NCBI GenBank assembly: GCA_945643635.1
Contig: CALZFC010000013.1
Location: 1,442,501-1,506,500 of the forward strand
DNA length: 64,000 bases
From: Allodiplogaster sudhausi
Lineage: Eukaryota; Nematoda; Chromadorea; Rhabditida; Diplogasteridae
Direction of reading: 5' to 3'
Under the pieces are notes generated by a model. The model did not search any database, had not been told where the DNA came from, and was given only the letters and a program-made list of their open reading frames with translations. Below, one piece after another: positions 25,201-37,435 of the stretch. Numbering within the stretch: the stretch's first letter is position 1; the number at the start of each line of letters is the position of its first letter. The translations under genes and the position numbers were made by a program.

Positions 25201-26219
25201 ACACTCTGCCTCGATCTCTCTCTCTCCCTCTCTCTCTCTCTCTCTTTCTCTTTTCTAAACCTTTTTTTTCAATCACGGTTGATTAAACCAGGCCGAATTT
25301 TTCAGCTAACATCTTCGTGATCGTACGAATTTGCTAGCGAGAGGGTCCATATTGAATTGCGCACTGTGCTCCCACATGTATCGGCGGTTTCGATTCTGCC
25401 TGAAGATATAAATACCACCAAACATTTCCACGCTGCTGGACCTTGTGTTTGGATCATAACCGAGAAAAAAAAAATTGAAGCCGCTATGGGACCTCGTTTA
25501 CTGCTCGCATTGTTATTCTCCCTCCTTTTTGAGCAAATGTTTAGACCGTCCTTCGGAAATTTTTAAAATGTACATATAGTATAAAATATGGTTCCCTATG
25601 GCTTGACTCTGTCAGGGTAAATTCGACAAATTAAGAAGAGGTCTTCAGAAAAATTCTGCCTTGTTTAATCAGCGTGCTTGAAAAAGAGTGGCGAAAGGGA
25701 GAATATTGATTTACTGTTACTCTGTTTGTTTACTCTACTTGAAATTATTATGATTTTGCGCTAAAAGAAAAAAAAAGAAAAAAAATTGTAAAAAACAATT
25801 CGATAAATCAAAAAAGAAAAATTGTAAAGAAAAAAAATTTGATTATTAAAAAAGTGAGAAGATTTGGCAATTCAGAAAGTGAGACTGGCCAGTATAAATA
25901 TTTAATAAATCTGTTTAATCGGTCCAATTTTGCAGACTAAGAATGCGAGGGGATCTCGTGAACCACGGAAGCGGTGACTTTGTCGCTGTAGCTGACAAAA
26001 GATTAGACAAAGAGCGTAATCAACGCAATGAGCCAAGCGAGGCTCATTCCGTCGATTACTCATTATACATATGGATTTCGATGCTTGTAATTAGGCACTA
26101 ATTTGGACTCAACACTAATTATGCTCATATTTAAATAACAGAGATATCTTATTTATTTGTTTACTCATACATTATATTAGATACGTACTAGATGCGACAA
26201 CACATGTAATGATTTCTCG
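22229..26219. repeat. Interspersed modular repeat block 4
   Basis: GGTGGATTATTTAT-type modules lie near 22,469, 23,928 and 24,487, with an inverted copy at 25,374-25,430; a GCCTGTACGC module lies near 23,778. CT tracts occur at 22,840-23,040 and 25,215-25,252. CT-module edges lie near 23,060 and 25,275, with an inverted one at 25,640-25,690. A collagen-like fragment (listed separately) lies at 23,385-23,630, and an inverted CCTAATTAG module precedes the LINE 2 insertion at 26,080-26,219. No gene seen. Confidence 0.7.
23385..23630 (+). pseudogene. Decayed collagen-like fragment
   Basis: One plus frame reads PGIPGSSEAPGSPEEPGRL, then about 12 residues later RDGQAGRAV and finally SGSQGALGFPG, an imperfect Gly-X-Y pattern with glycines missing at several steps. 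Nematode cuticle collagens have short interrupted Gly-X-Y blocks of this sort, but the family cannot be fixed from so little. There is no start, no Cys clusters and no continuation on either side. Close relatives of the same fragment recur at 37,320-37,435 and, more decayed, near 40,395-40,500, so it travels as part of the interspersed repeat and is not a local gene. Confidence 0.55.
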
Positions 26220-26440
26220 ACTACGTGTTTCGGCTGTAGCCGAACGGCCTTTATATCCGCCTGAGTCCTTATCTCAGATTGAGATCTATCCCATTCGATT
26301 TCTCTAGATTTCTCTTGAATGTTCTCTTGTTCCTGTGTACATTATTTTATATGACTCATACATTTTCTGGAATATTCATTGTGTTCCATTCTATAGTTTT
26401 GATGAGTCATACATGTTCTAGAACATTCTATTAGATTATT

Positions 26441-26525
26441 CTCCCCTCGCTGCCATTCTCCCCTCGCTGCCATTCTCCCCTCGCTGCCATTCTCCCCTCG
26501 CTGCCATTCTCCCCTCGCTGCCCGC
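26441..26525 (+). repeat. 17-bp tandem repeat in LINE 2 5' UTR, five copies
   Basis: The unit CTCCCCTCGCTGCCATT is repeated five times, the last copy diverging at its end. It lies just upstream of ORF1. Tandem 5' UTR monomers often act as internal promoters in non-LTR elements; that role here is inference. Confidence 0.9.
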
Positions 26526-26586
26526 TCTTGTGCGGTGACCCATATTTTCGCTCTCTCTTCTTTTCTTCTTTTCTAACTCTTGAATC

Positions 26587-27376
26587 ATGACCAACAAGCG
26601 CAAGCCGACGGCCCCTTTGGTGCTCTCTCCCTCGTCCAATGTGGAGAAGTTGGTGGTTGATGCAATGCGAGACACCGGAGGGGATTCCTGAAGCCACTTC
26701 GACTGTCTTGTCTACCATGATGTCTCTGCTCGCTTCCTCTCTGGAGCATTTCTCCAAGCTCACCTCTGCGCCTTCTTCCTCGCCCACTTGGGCTTCTCGC
26801 GTTGCCGCTTCTTCTTCTGTTTCTGGCGCTCCCTTTGGTGCCGTTCCCGTCTCTCAGGCCAATGCGGCAGCAGAGGCAGATGAGGCCAAGGTTCGTGCCC
26901 GATCGATTGTGATTGTTGGCATGGCCGAACCGACCGCTGAGTCTCTGCCCGCTAAATTGAGTGCTGACGAGGAAGGTGTGAATTCGATGTTGGCCCAGCT
27001 GGGTGTCGAGTGTCGCGCCCAAACTATTTATAGGATGGGCCGGCGCGATGATACGCGTCCCAGACTGATCAAGTGCATCCTGCCCACGAGTGGACACCAA
27101 CTGAGGTGCCTGAAGGCAGCTTCTTCTTTGAAGAATATTGCACAGTTCAAAGGCGTTTACATTCGCAAGTCGATGACACCTGACGAGCGTGTGCGTTGGC
27201 GACAGCTTGTTCACCTTCGCCGCGTCGAGCCGCAGAGAAACTGGGTGCTATACCGGGACGAGCTTTGGGTCAGCTCTGAGATCGCCGGGCGACAGCGCCT
27301 TACGGTGCCTGCGGCCCTCCCTGCGTCCCAGAACACTGCTGGCTCTGACTTGTCAATGGGAAACGGCACCTCCTAG
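26587..27376 (+). pseudogene. LINE 2 ORF1: RNA-binding-like protein, one frameshift
   Basis: ATG at 26,587 gives MTNKRKPTAPLVLSPSSN and stays open to about 26,690 (VVDAMRDTGG), where a one-base change moves the frame; it resumes as IPEATSTVLSTMMSLLASS and runs to the stop at 27,376. The central part (RARSIVIVGM, LGVECRAQTIYRMGR, RPRLIKCIL, KGVYIRKSMTPDER) has an alternating hydrophobic layout like the RRM-type domain of other LINE ORF1 proteins and shares VIVG with LINE 1. The Ser/Ala-rich N-terminal region lacks a clear zinc knuckle. Apart from the single shift the frame is clean, so this is a fairly young copy. It overlaps the start of ORF2. Confidence 0.7.
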
Positions 27377-30188
27377 GACCCAGTCTCATTTCGGCTGCTC
27401 TCTTTAATGCTCGCTCTCTTAAGAATAAATTGCACGAACTGCACGCTTTCCTTGCTCTCTCTAAGCCCGATCTTGTCTTAATCACGGAAACCTGGCTCAA
27501 TGAAAATATAGCTGATTCTGAATTAGTCGCTGATTCTCAATTCACCGTCTTTCGCTCTGATAGAAAAGCTCGCCGCGGTGGAGGGGTAGCTGTCTTATGT
27601 AGTTTACGCATAGATGCTTCACGCGTTCCTGTAGATTCCCGCTCCATTTGTGATATTGTTTGCATTGATATCAGCTCGCCAATTGACTCTTCTCGCACTC
27701 GCATCATAACAGGCTATCGCCCTCCAAATACCAATGCTGATCAAAATGCCAAGCTGTTTGATACACTCACTAATCTGCTATCTGTTCCATATTCATGTAT
27801 CATTGCTGGTGATTTTAATTTGCATGTTGATTGGGGATCTAATTCATCTCCATCCGCCCAGGCTAAGCTTCTTCATGACCTTTGTTCTGATTTTCAATAT
27901 GTTCAGCATGTGCACTCTTCTACCCACGGCAGTAATTATCTTGATGTTATAATCGCGCCTTCTGACTCTGTAGTTAACTGTTCTATTTCTTCACCTTTCT
28001 CAACTTCCGACCATTCTTCTGTAAATTTCACAATTTGTACGGAATCACACCCGCCTGCTACTTGTCCCGTGATTTTTCTAAAACTGATTTCCTCTCTCTG
28101 AATAGTAGTTTAGCTGACGTGTCTTGGAATAGCGTTTTTGATGGCTTTTCTTCAATTGACGATATGCACGAACGCTTCCTTGCTGTGCTTTCTGCATTTT
28201 TATTCAAGTTCACGCCTTATTATCGCCGTCGCCTGCCGCGTGAGGCATACCCATTGCATATAAAGTCGCTACTCGCTCACAAGTCTGCTCTGTATGATAA
28301 ACTGCACTGCCACCCAGTTCGCATTGAATACAAAAGAGTATGCACTCGCATTACCAAAGAAATAGACAAATTTAATCGAAACCGAGAAACTCGCCTTTTG
28401 AAGTCGCGCAAGGACCTTTTCCGCTTTATTGGTTCTCGCACTAAACCGAAAGTGATTATTTCTACTCTGCGGAACGCAAATGATAATATCTGCATAGGCG
28501 ACTCGGCTAAGGTAGAAGCGTTTGCAGATTATTTTTCATCTGTTTTCGTGCATGACAATGGTATCCAGCCCCCATTTTCGCCTCACTGCACGACCTCTCA
28601 TACTTTGTCCGATATAGTCATAATGCCCCAAACCGTTCTTAAGCACTTAAAACGTCTTAAACCGTCTCTCTCGCTTACTTCTGAGAATATTCCCCAAATA
28701 GTTTACCGCAAGTGTGCACAGTCTTTGGCTGAACCGCTCAGTTTCCTCTTCAATTTTTCGCTATCCCTCGGCCAGGTTCCATCTTTATGGAAGCAAGGAA
28801 TTGTTGTTCCCATTAATAAGATCTCGTCTCCCTCTGAAGTCAGCCATTATAGACCAATTACTATCTCGCCCGCTCCTATTAAAGTTCTAGAACGATGCAT
28901 CCGTCCCAAGCTTCTCTGGTGGTGTGATCTCAACAATATTATTCCTGAAAACCAGCATGGGTTCCGCGCACGTCGATCTGTTGAGTCGAATATGCTTGCA
29001 GCAACTAATGACTGGATACGTGCCATTGACTCAAGGAAAAGCTGTGACTTTGCCAAAGCTTTTGATACGATCTCACATAATAAACTCTTGCTAAAACTGT
29101 CTGCTTACGGCTTTGGAGGCAACGTTTTGTCTTGGCTTTCGTCCTTTTTGTCGGATAGAACTTTTCGCGTTAAGGCTAACAATGCACTTTCTACGCCTCG
29201 AGTTTCTTTCAGCGGAGTTCCACAAGGTGCGGTTTTGTCTCCGCTACTGTTTAACATCTACATTTCGGAAATTCCCTCTCTTTTGGCATCCCTTTCCCTC
29301 GTCAAACCCTCATTTTTCGCAGATGACATAAAACTATATACAGACTTTTCAACAAAAACTTACAACCCGGCCCACCAGCAACTTTCGCGTGCAGCCCTTT
29401 TACTAGATGAATACTGCAAAAACTGGCAGTTAACAATCGCCCACCAAAAGTGTGGTGTCTTACATCTTGGCAAAAACAATCCCCATCTACCCTACCTGAT
29501 CTCATCCAACATTCTCTTTTCTGTCTTTTCTTCTCCTGTCCGTGATCTTGGAATTCTTGTTGACTCGTCTCTCTCGTTCTCAGCCCATATTGAATCTATT
29601 GCTAGGAGAAGTCTTAGCCTTGTATATGCCTTTTTCCGCCTATTGAGATCAAGATCTCCTGAGATTTATATAATTTGTTACAAAACATATGTTATTCCTT
29701 TGATTTCATTTTCATCGATTGTATGGTCACCTCAGAAGAAGGCTCTCATCCGTAAGATTGAACATATTCAGCATGTCTTTACTCGTCTTCTATTTATTCG
29801 TTGCTCTACTGAATCTATATATGTTCCTCACTCGGCTATTCCATCCTATAATGATAGACTTTCCTCATATTCACTCCCTTGTCTACTTCTTCAACGAGTA
29901 AGAATTGACCTTATTTACTTCCACAAGTTGCTTCTTGGCTTAGTTGATCTGCGAATTAGTAAATTTGTCACATTTAAACCTTGCAATGGACGCGTTTCTA
30001 GTTTTAACTTTCATCTGCCGAAGTGCAATTTAGATCTTCGTCGTAATTCGTTCAGTGTCAGAGTTGCTAGGTGGTATTGTCAATTGCCAGGTTCTATTCT
30101 TTCATGCCGGAACATTGAGTCTTTTAAACGTGAGCTTCACAATTTGCCCCTTCTTTCTATACTTAAGCTTGAATATCCTCATCTGTAG
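27373..30188 (+). pseudogene. LINE 2 ORF2: endonuclease plus reverse transcriptase, nearly intact
   Basis: The endonuclease part (to about 28,060) shows LFNARSLKNK, LVLITETWLNENI, RRGGGVAVLC, GYRPPN, IIAGDFNLHVDW and STSDHSSVNF, the full set for an AP-like nuclease including the final SDH. One frameshift within the overlap 28,035-28,101 links it to a 700-residue frame. There the reverse transcriptase motifs are HYRPITISPAPIKVLER, QHGFRARRSVESN, DFAKAFDTISH, FSGVPQGAVLSPLLFNIY and FFADDIKLY, followed by the thumb and a C-terminal domain (RNSFSVRVARWYCQLPG). FADD replaces the usual YADD. A few residues appear lost before DFAKAFD (RKSC). It belongs to the jockey/CR1-like group and has no RNase H domain. 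Confidence 0.9.
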
Positions 30189-30189
30189 T

Positions 30190-30877
30190 TACATGGTCAT
30201 TGAATTATCTTATCCAAATCATTACTATTACTATTCACTATTTATTACCTATATGTTTTAATTGCAGCAGCACTACCTTATCTCCCCAGTCCCCTTCCAC
30301 TCTCCCCATTCAGCAAGTGCGGTGGTTCCTCTGAGATGCACCCTCCTCAGTGCACACTGGTAATGGGCCTTGCCAGCCCTTGGGACCTGATCCACCCCAT
30401 ATCCGGGTTACGCTTCACCCGAGCAGAGGACCACCGTGGCTACTGTATCCCTCCCCCTCCCCCTCTTTTGCTGCTAGGACTGAATTAACATTTGTCCTCA
30501 TTTTGATATCATTGTGTCGTCACATCCTTTAAAGATGTAGATAAACAATTAAACAATTAAACAATTATTATTAACCCCGCGGGGGTGTATTACGCAATCT
30601 GTACTTTGCCCAGGGCGGGGCAGCGGGTGGTATATAAGCGACCGGCTGCACCAGAGAAGACAGGAGCCACAGAGCTAAGAAGCAAACTATCATATCTACC
30701 TACAAGAAGCGAGCCTCTACTAATTACTCTTTCTTTGTGATTGTTACTACCATATTTGATTGTTGATAAACTTATCATAACCAAGATAGTTGTGTATCAC
30801 ACTACATATACTACATACCGACGAAAATATGTAGATACTGAAAAGCAAACGGTCTTGTTTGAGCTGCTAGCCCAAAC
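30190..30877 (+). mobile_element. LINE 2 3' UTR and adjoining promoter-like tail
   Basis: After the ORF2 stop come about 350 bases of 3' UTR ending in repeated AAACAATT (30,540-30,567). The following piece starts with the palindrome ACCCCGCGGGGGT and carries GGTATATAAGCG at 30,630 with a purine-rich start region about 25 bases downstream, resembling a polymerase II core promoter or LTR U3/R boundary. It ends at the 9-bp target duplicate. No open frame. Confidence 0.55.
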
Positions 30878-30886
30878 ACTACGTGT

Positions 30887-33800
30887 ATTTACATAGTTTG
30901 AAATACTTCGACTCGAAACTTTGAATGGTCGGTGAGAAGCGTAGATTCGCGTAGATATCGGAGAATTGTATATTAAAAGCAAAAAGAGATGAGATCAACT
31001 TATTCAACAAATCGCAAAATGCATGTGGATTACAATGAAGTTCAGTTCCCTACGGCGATAAATTCCTAGAATTCGGCAAAGCGCTCAATCAAATGATATA
31101 TAGGCACACTCATGCAACCAAAACCACCTGACAGCTGATTGTGAGTGGAACGAATGAAAGAGCGATTGACAAGTAAAGACTTCCCTTGTGAGTATCGAGG
31201 AGCTGGTCGATTGCTTTCTATGCTAAAAATGAGCCAATTTAGAGTGGTTGTTGACGATTCTTTCTTTCACGACAGCATGTGTCTCTTATGGCAAGATATA
31301 CACATCTCTTTCTGGCTGCGGCCTCTTTAAATCATAAATCGAGGAGGAAAAAAACTCGTTTCGTCATAAAATGAAGCCGCTCTGGGATCTCGTTCACTGC
31401 ATTATAAATATATAAAAAGTATATTTATAATCAAGAGATCCTGCTGAATATCACCCGTGTCAGGCGAAATCTGCAAGAAAATGTCCATCGTCGAGGAATA
31501 CAAGGTTTGTGGCTTTCAATTATTAAAAAAAGAAAGAATTCAGCAATTAAGAAAGTGAGACTTTCTATCACAAAATTTAGAGTGAGATTATTCATTTCCG
31601 AAATTTACTTTATTTCCCTGGCCAAGATCATTTTAACGAACTCAGCCGCTTTGTTGTACTTTTACTTCCTTGTTCAAAAATAAAACCGCCTGTATATGAG
31701 ATGAAGGGAGTTAATCAAAATCCGCTATCTTATCTTTATTTTAGGTGTTTTCTTCATTTTCGCAGTCTGTTGATCTCTAATAATAGCGGATAAATTTAAT
31801 GTAGCGGAAGCACATTCAATCACTCTGGAAGCGTTTGGTGGAGTATCTATATCTTCTGCTGGAAATCGGAACCGCCGATAAGTGAGTGAAGGAAATGAGA
31901 AATGGTGTATTTTCTCCTCGCAAAAGCTATGTATGCCTATAAAAAGATTAAAGGAGTCCATCTTTGTTTGCATGACACAAGGGCGAGAGAGCATCTGTTA
32001 AAATGGTCACGAAAGATCGGTAATGATAATTTCGCCCTCCGCGCCCTCCGCGTTCTACTGCGTCATTATCAGTTCTATTTTTCGAGATCTAATCTCGGAC
32101 ATCGTGGGCCGTAAATTAACCAAACATCAGATGCAGGTCACTCTAATCGACTCAAAAAATGCTCCCGCACTCTACGTCTTCCAATCCCAACCGCCATCAA
32201 CGCATACTCCCGGAGAAAGCGGGCATGGCTGGCACCGTCAATACATTCAGCGCCTAATCTTCGTCGGCCACAGCAATCTATCACCCATGCATTCGAATAA
32301 AGAGATTTTTTTTTCATTTATTGTTTTGTTCATTTACTTTTCTTGAAAATATTATGATTTGTGAAAAATGTGAAAAGGAATCCAGCAAGTTTATTGATAA
32401 TTACATAGACCACACTGCTGAAAGGCGAAATCCGTGTCTGCAAGTCAAAAGTCTTCCTGAAACTGTTCTCTCTCGAGGAATTCAAGGTTTGTGACTTTCA
32501 ATTTAAAAAGTGAAAAGGTTTGGCATTTAAGAAAGTGATACTGGGGCAGTACAAAATGTTGAGCTAGAGAATATATTTAGGTAGTTTTGCAATAATGAAA
32601 TAAATGTCTTTATAGTTTAAAAAAACAATAATTTTAGCTAATGGTTGATAGTCCTTTTTGTAATCGACCCGGTGTTCAAGGTAATGCCAACGAGCCCAAC
32701 GCGTTCTGCAATCCTTTTATCCCTTCATTAAAAAACCGCATGTACGCATGGAAACTTTAGATGATAAAATACTAATTAAATAATTAGAATGGGCTTATCT
32801 CCTTACAATGACGATAACTCTTTTATTCTCGATTTCTCTCTCATTCGCTCTCTCTCTGCCATTCCAGTGCTCTCTCTCCCTCTCTCTCTCTCCACTCTAT
32901 TTCACTCACGCTTGATTAAACCAGGCAAAATATTTCTGAGGACCTCTTCGTAATTTGTCGTATTTGCCATGATAGATACAAGCGATATGATGTTATATTA
33001 AAATGCCCATTTTAATAACGACAATATGCGGCAAATTCCGAATAACGGTCTAAACATTTTACCAAAAGGAGAGAGAATAACAATGCAAGCAGTAAACGAG
33101 GTGTGCTGGCAAGCATCCCAGAGAATCGGCGGGGCGGTTGGCTCCCCCTCTCTTATCCTGATCAATCGTATTTTTCCTACTTGCTGTTCTTCTTCGCGGA
33201 TAATCTGTTCTTGAAATGTATTTTCCTTGATGTGCTGTTGATAAATATGTATATCATAACTTGCTTGTATTAAATGCATTCTACCACTAATTGTTTGTAT
33301 GTGAATACAGAGAGGAAAAGAACCCGCACACGAGGTCCCAGAGCGGCGTCAATTTATAGAGAAAATTAACTCCCTTCTCGGTTCTGATCTGGAGATGGAG
33401 CAATGAGGAAACGTTTGGTGGAGTATTTATATCTTTAGCTTTTCCTGCAATACTATTATCCCTTCATTCAAAAATAAAACCGCCTGAACGCCTAGAAAGT
33501 TTAGATTATAAAACAGTAATTAATTAGTTATAATGGGCATATCTCCTTACAATGACGATAACTCTTCCATTCTCGATTTCGCTCTCCCTCCCTCGCTCTC
33601 TCTGCCATTCCAGTTACTCTCTCTCTCTCTCTCTCGACTCTTTTTCAATAATTTTTAACTAAACCAGGCAAAAATTTTCTAAAGACCTCTTCTTAATTTG
33701 TCGAATTTGCCATGATATGTATAAGCGATAGGATGCCATATTTTGAATGCAAAAATTGACTCCGACCGGTAAAGATAAAAAAGTTAGAGGAAATGAGTTA

Positions 33801-33890
33801 AATAGAGATATGATGAGATTAAAATAGAAAACCACGGGAGAACATAAGAGAGTCCAAAATGAACACAAAACAAAATAATATGGTCAGCAG
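30887..33890. repeat. Interspersed modular repeat block 5
   Basis: Inverted CCTAATTAG/ATGCATGTGG module (30,887-31,150); GGTGGAGTATTTAT modules near 31,827 and 33,412; GCCTGTACGC modules near 31,677, 32,735 and 33,473; short CT tracts at 32,830-32,895 and 33,575-33,640, each followed by a CT-module edge (TTGATTAAACCAGG and AACTAAACCAGG). A piece near 32,195-32,235 reads TPGESGHGWH in one frame, a possible collagen remnant. No gene seen. Confidence 0.7.
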
Positions 33891-33891
33891 G

Positions 33892-34055
33892 GCGGGCGAG
33901 CAACGAGCGCAGAAAGTTGCCATCAGCTGCATTCATAAATGGCTAATTTTGGCGTTGTGAATAAACTCGAATGGCAGAATAAGGACACGGAGGGAAACAG
34001 AGGGGAGTAAAACGGATGGTGAGCGAGAGAGAATAGAGAGAGAGAGAGCGGGAGA

Positions 34056-34107
<52 letters not shown>

Positions 34108-35245
34108 GACCCAGAGATACTTCTCCTTTCTGTCCTTCTTCAAGACGTTTTTCGGGCTGGCACAGAAACAGAACTACATGAGTACTTTTAAGTTACTTGA
34201 TTTTATTGTTTAATCATTTATCTTATTTAACTTAAAGGGCTTTTTGTTTACAATAGCACAGAGGTCAGCTCAATTGAAAGTAGAAAATATGTATGTGTGA
34301 AGAATGCCTGCATACAACTGATAAATTAGTGGAAAACCGATGCTCATCCTGAGAATAGAAAAATACTACAAATTGATTTTTTTTTCTATATCTACAAGAG
34401 CAGCGGAGCCTTTGAAGGAAAAAGATGTTTTACGCTGGTTTTGAAGAAGGAAACGCGATGCCTTGTCTAAGTTAACATTTTATTCTTATTTATTTTTTCC
34501 ACTCAATGCCATGCGCCCATCAGCGGGCACTTGATGTTGTTCGCTTTCTTTCGGTCACCTTACGCTAAACCGCCGCGTCTCTTCACTCTGCACTTCAAAC
34601 ATTTCTGATTTCTTTTTTCTTTCGAAATGGATTTCTCAAACGTTACTTCATTTTAAATATATACGAATCATGATAAAATAAAATAATTTTATTCGCATAA
34701 ATAATAGCTGAAAACGAAACCGCCGTTACATGTTGGAGGTCGATGAAAAATTATTTATTTTCTTCGCACAAAAAGCAATGTATGACTTAAAAAAGATCAA
34801 ATGAGCCAAAAACTCAATTTTTTTGTCTCTTATATAAATGTCTACTGCGAGCCACAAGAATCACGGCACTCTATTGCCGTGATCCTCGGCTCACCGTCGA
34901 CATTTATGGCCATGAGAGAATTTGTGATGGGCAATGATAAGTTCGCCCCCCCCCTCACACTCCTTCTCGTGCTTCGCAATCCTCAACTCTGCTCCATCGA
35001 CGCTGCTCCCGGAGAAACCGCGCTTGGCTGGACGGGATAAGCTCTGCCTAATCTCCTAATCATTAGTATTGCAACTTTAACATAATCGCCGGCGCCTATC
35101 GATCACCCATTTTCATGCAAACAAGCAGATTTAGATTTTTTTATTTTTTTTATTTACTCTTCTATAAATCAAACGAGCTCAGCACGTTTTGTGGTAAAAT
35201 AATCTCTTTTTTTCAAAAATAAAACTGCCTGTACGCATTTGAGTT
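33892..35245. repeat. Large dispersed direct duplication, copy B
   Basis: Same orientation copy of 11,193-12,560: GA tract (34,022-34,105), TACGACCCAGAGATACTTC block, AT-rich stretch, then the palindromic hairpin and its poly-C tail. The GA tract differs in length and internal spacing from copy A, while the rest differs mainly by point changes. Confidence 0.85.
34834..34908. repeat. Palindromic hairpin module, copy 4
   Basis: Arms ATAAATGTCTACTGCGAGCC and CGGCTCACCGTCGACATTTAT surround the inner stem ATCACGGC/GCCGTGAT with loop ACTCTATT. Located inside copy B of the 1.35-kb duplication. Confidence 0.85.
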
Positions 35246-35904
35246 TTGAGATGAAATACGGTGAATTAATTCATTAGAATAGGCTTATCTTATCGTCTAA
35301 CAGTAAAGATACGCTAAAGATAAAAAAAGATTTCATTAAATTGCATTGAGTTATGAACCAAACCTATAAAGCCTCTGATCCCATCGGGTTAAAGAAGTTT
35401 GGTGTACTATTTATGCCTTGAGTCAGAAATTAAAAATGCCGATACATAAGGGAGGGGCCATAAGAATTGGTACATTTTCTACACACATAGACTAGGTATG
35501 TAAGTATACTTATATACGGAAGTTCTCACGCCAACCTTTGACTGTGGTGGTTCTCTACGAATTATGGACTTGTGCCTCACAATCAGATATGTACATACAA
35601 CATGAATTTCGTGATTTATAGAAGAAGTTGATCTGATCTCTTTTTGATTTTACTATACAATTATTATTGTTAGATATTTGGTGGATATCCTTTTTTTTTT
35701 AGATCATATTAAGTTTTCAGGTACATACACATTAAGATGGTAACATACATATATGTATATATTTATGTTTTTTCTGGCTTGTGGCGATAGCCGCTTGTCG
35801 AGCTGGCGGCGGCCTGACATGAGCACGAACGAGGACCGGCGAAGCACCGGCGCATGTGCAGTATTCCGCATCCTCGCACGCATATCTCCAGGCGCCACCA
35901 GCTT

Positions 35905-36090
35905 GTGATTGTTGCCTGGGGCACCGGGCCGGCCACAAGAGCCAGGAGGGCCAAGGAGCAGCGACACTGGCCACGCTAGCATCGGATGCTTTGAGAGCAA
36001 AAAGAACAAGGGTAGCCACACCGAACGGGTTCCAGGTGCTGCAGGGTTGCGAGGCTGGCCAGGGTGTCCCGGAATTTATTTCAGAATTTT
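35905..36090 (+). pseudogene. Decayed collagen-like fragment
   Basis: A plus frame reads LPGAPGRPQEPGGP, then, after about 30 non-collagen residues, RVPGAAGLRGWPGCPGIYF. Glycine spacing follows Gly-X-Y over short runs only. The end motif (PG-I-YF) matches the end of the other fragments (FPGVYFE at 23.6 kb), so all copies share one ancestor. A related downstream piece (GGGCATGGCTGGCCGGGATAA) follows at 36,102 and again at 42,393. Confidence 0.5.
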
Positions 36091-36914
36091 GCAACAAAAG
36101 ACGGGCATGGCTGGCCGGGATAAGCTCTGAAGAATCCTTCGTCGGAAACTTCGACGAAATCGTCGATTCTCATCGTCGTCCATTTCTACAAAAAAAAAAA
36201 TACAAGTCACTGCTCGCGCAAAATCTGCCAGAAAATGTCCATCATCGAAAGATTCGAGTTTAGTGTCTATCAATCTTTAAAAAAAAAAATTCGAAACAAA
36301 TAAAAAAAAACAAAAAAACAAAATTATCTTATCTCCTAACAGTGACGATACGTTAAAGAAGAAAGGGTTCGTTAAAGGGCGCATTGAGTAATGTAATGTA
36401 TATTATTTTGGAGCGTTTATGCTGCGACAATCAGGGTAAAGACGTATGGTGGATTATATTTATACCTTGAGTCAGAAATCAAAACCGTCGAGACATGGGG
36501 AGGGCAAAGAAAAATGGAATATTTTATCCGTACAAAAACCATGAATGAATTACATTAACAAAAAAGATTTACAGCGTTAAAAGAGCCAAAAACTCAATCT
36601 TTTTTTTTATATATGACGAATCCATTGTGAAAAATTCCATCAGCACATTGACTCGATAAGCGAACAAACAGATTCAAAAGTTAAATTGCTTATCATCGAA
36701 CGATTAACTTTGTGCGTACAATGAAAGATCTCTTCAAATTTAGTTCGTTAAACTATCGTCAACGAGACATGTTTTACTTATTTTCTCTTTTCTCCCTCAA
36801 TAGGGACTCATTCGTCAGTAACAATGAGGAATTAAATGCGTGAATCGAATGAAACAACATTGAATGAAGGGTACAGAAGTTTTTCACGTCTCCTCTGATC
36901 CTCTTCCTCGTTGT

Positions 36915-36948
<34 letters not shown>

Positions 36949-37319
36949 CTCTCTCCTAAATTCTCGATTTCTCTCTCCCTCCCTCGCTCTCTCTGCCACT
37001 CCAGTTACTCTCTCTCAATTTCTCACACTGCGACAATTTCCAGCCAATTTAAAACGGAAAAAACCGCAGCCTAAAATTTTGGCCAAGAATGAAAATAGAA
37101 AAAAAATGATGAGAGCAGTAAACAATTGATTTGAAATTTGAACCGAAACCCTTATAAAGAGTACACGTTTTCTTCTTATTTCGCGAGTAAATATAATTAG
37201 GAAAAATGAAATGAATTAGGCTCTAGAGTCGGCGAAACATAATTAGGCTCGATTCTGAAATCCGTCTCGTGGAGTGCGATCGAGCTGGCGGCGGAGTCTT
37301 CCTGTGCTTCTGGCGACTA

Positions 37320-37435
37320 AAAGAAACAGCGTCTTGCCCGCGATGGCCAAGCTGGCCGGGATGTTGCCTTGAGGACCAGCGGAAACCAGGGTGCACCAGG
37401 GTTTCCCGGAATCAATTTCGGATATTTTGCAATAA
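37320..37435 (+). pseudogene. Decayed collagen-like fragment
   Basis: Near-identical to the 3' part of the 23.4-kb fragment: the shared nucleotide core runs from GAAACAGCGTCTTGCCCG to CAGGGTTTCCCGGA. It reads RDGQAGRDVA with a stop (TTGAGG region) and then GNQGAPGFPG in the frame. The stop and the truncated 5' side make it non-functional. Confidence 0.5.

Larger units (their letters stand above)
26229..30877 (+). mobile_element. LINE 2 composite insertion with 9-bp target duplication
   Basis: The inserted segment is flanked by identical ACTACGTGT at 26,220-26,228 and 30,878-30,886, splitting a copy of the interspersed repeat that resumes as CATAGTTTGAAATACTTCGAC. The 5' part holds a UTR with a 17-bp tandem repeat, ORF1 and ORF2. 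The LINE 3' end is probably the AAACAATT tandem repeat at about 30,540-30,567. A further 310 bases (30,568-30,877) precede the right target copy; they contain GGTATATAAGCG, a good TATA box. Both outer ends are small hairpins (TTCGGCTGTAGCCGAA and GTTTGAGCTGCTAGCCCAAAC), so the LINE may have entered an older element that made the 9-bp duplication. Confidence 0.75.

Noticed and set aside
26585..27214. Minus-strand frame of 209 residues opposite LINE 2 ORF1
   Set aside because: Mirror of the coding strand; the plus-strand frame has the ORF1 pattern and continues into ORF2.
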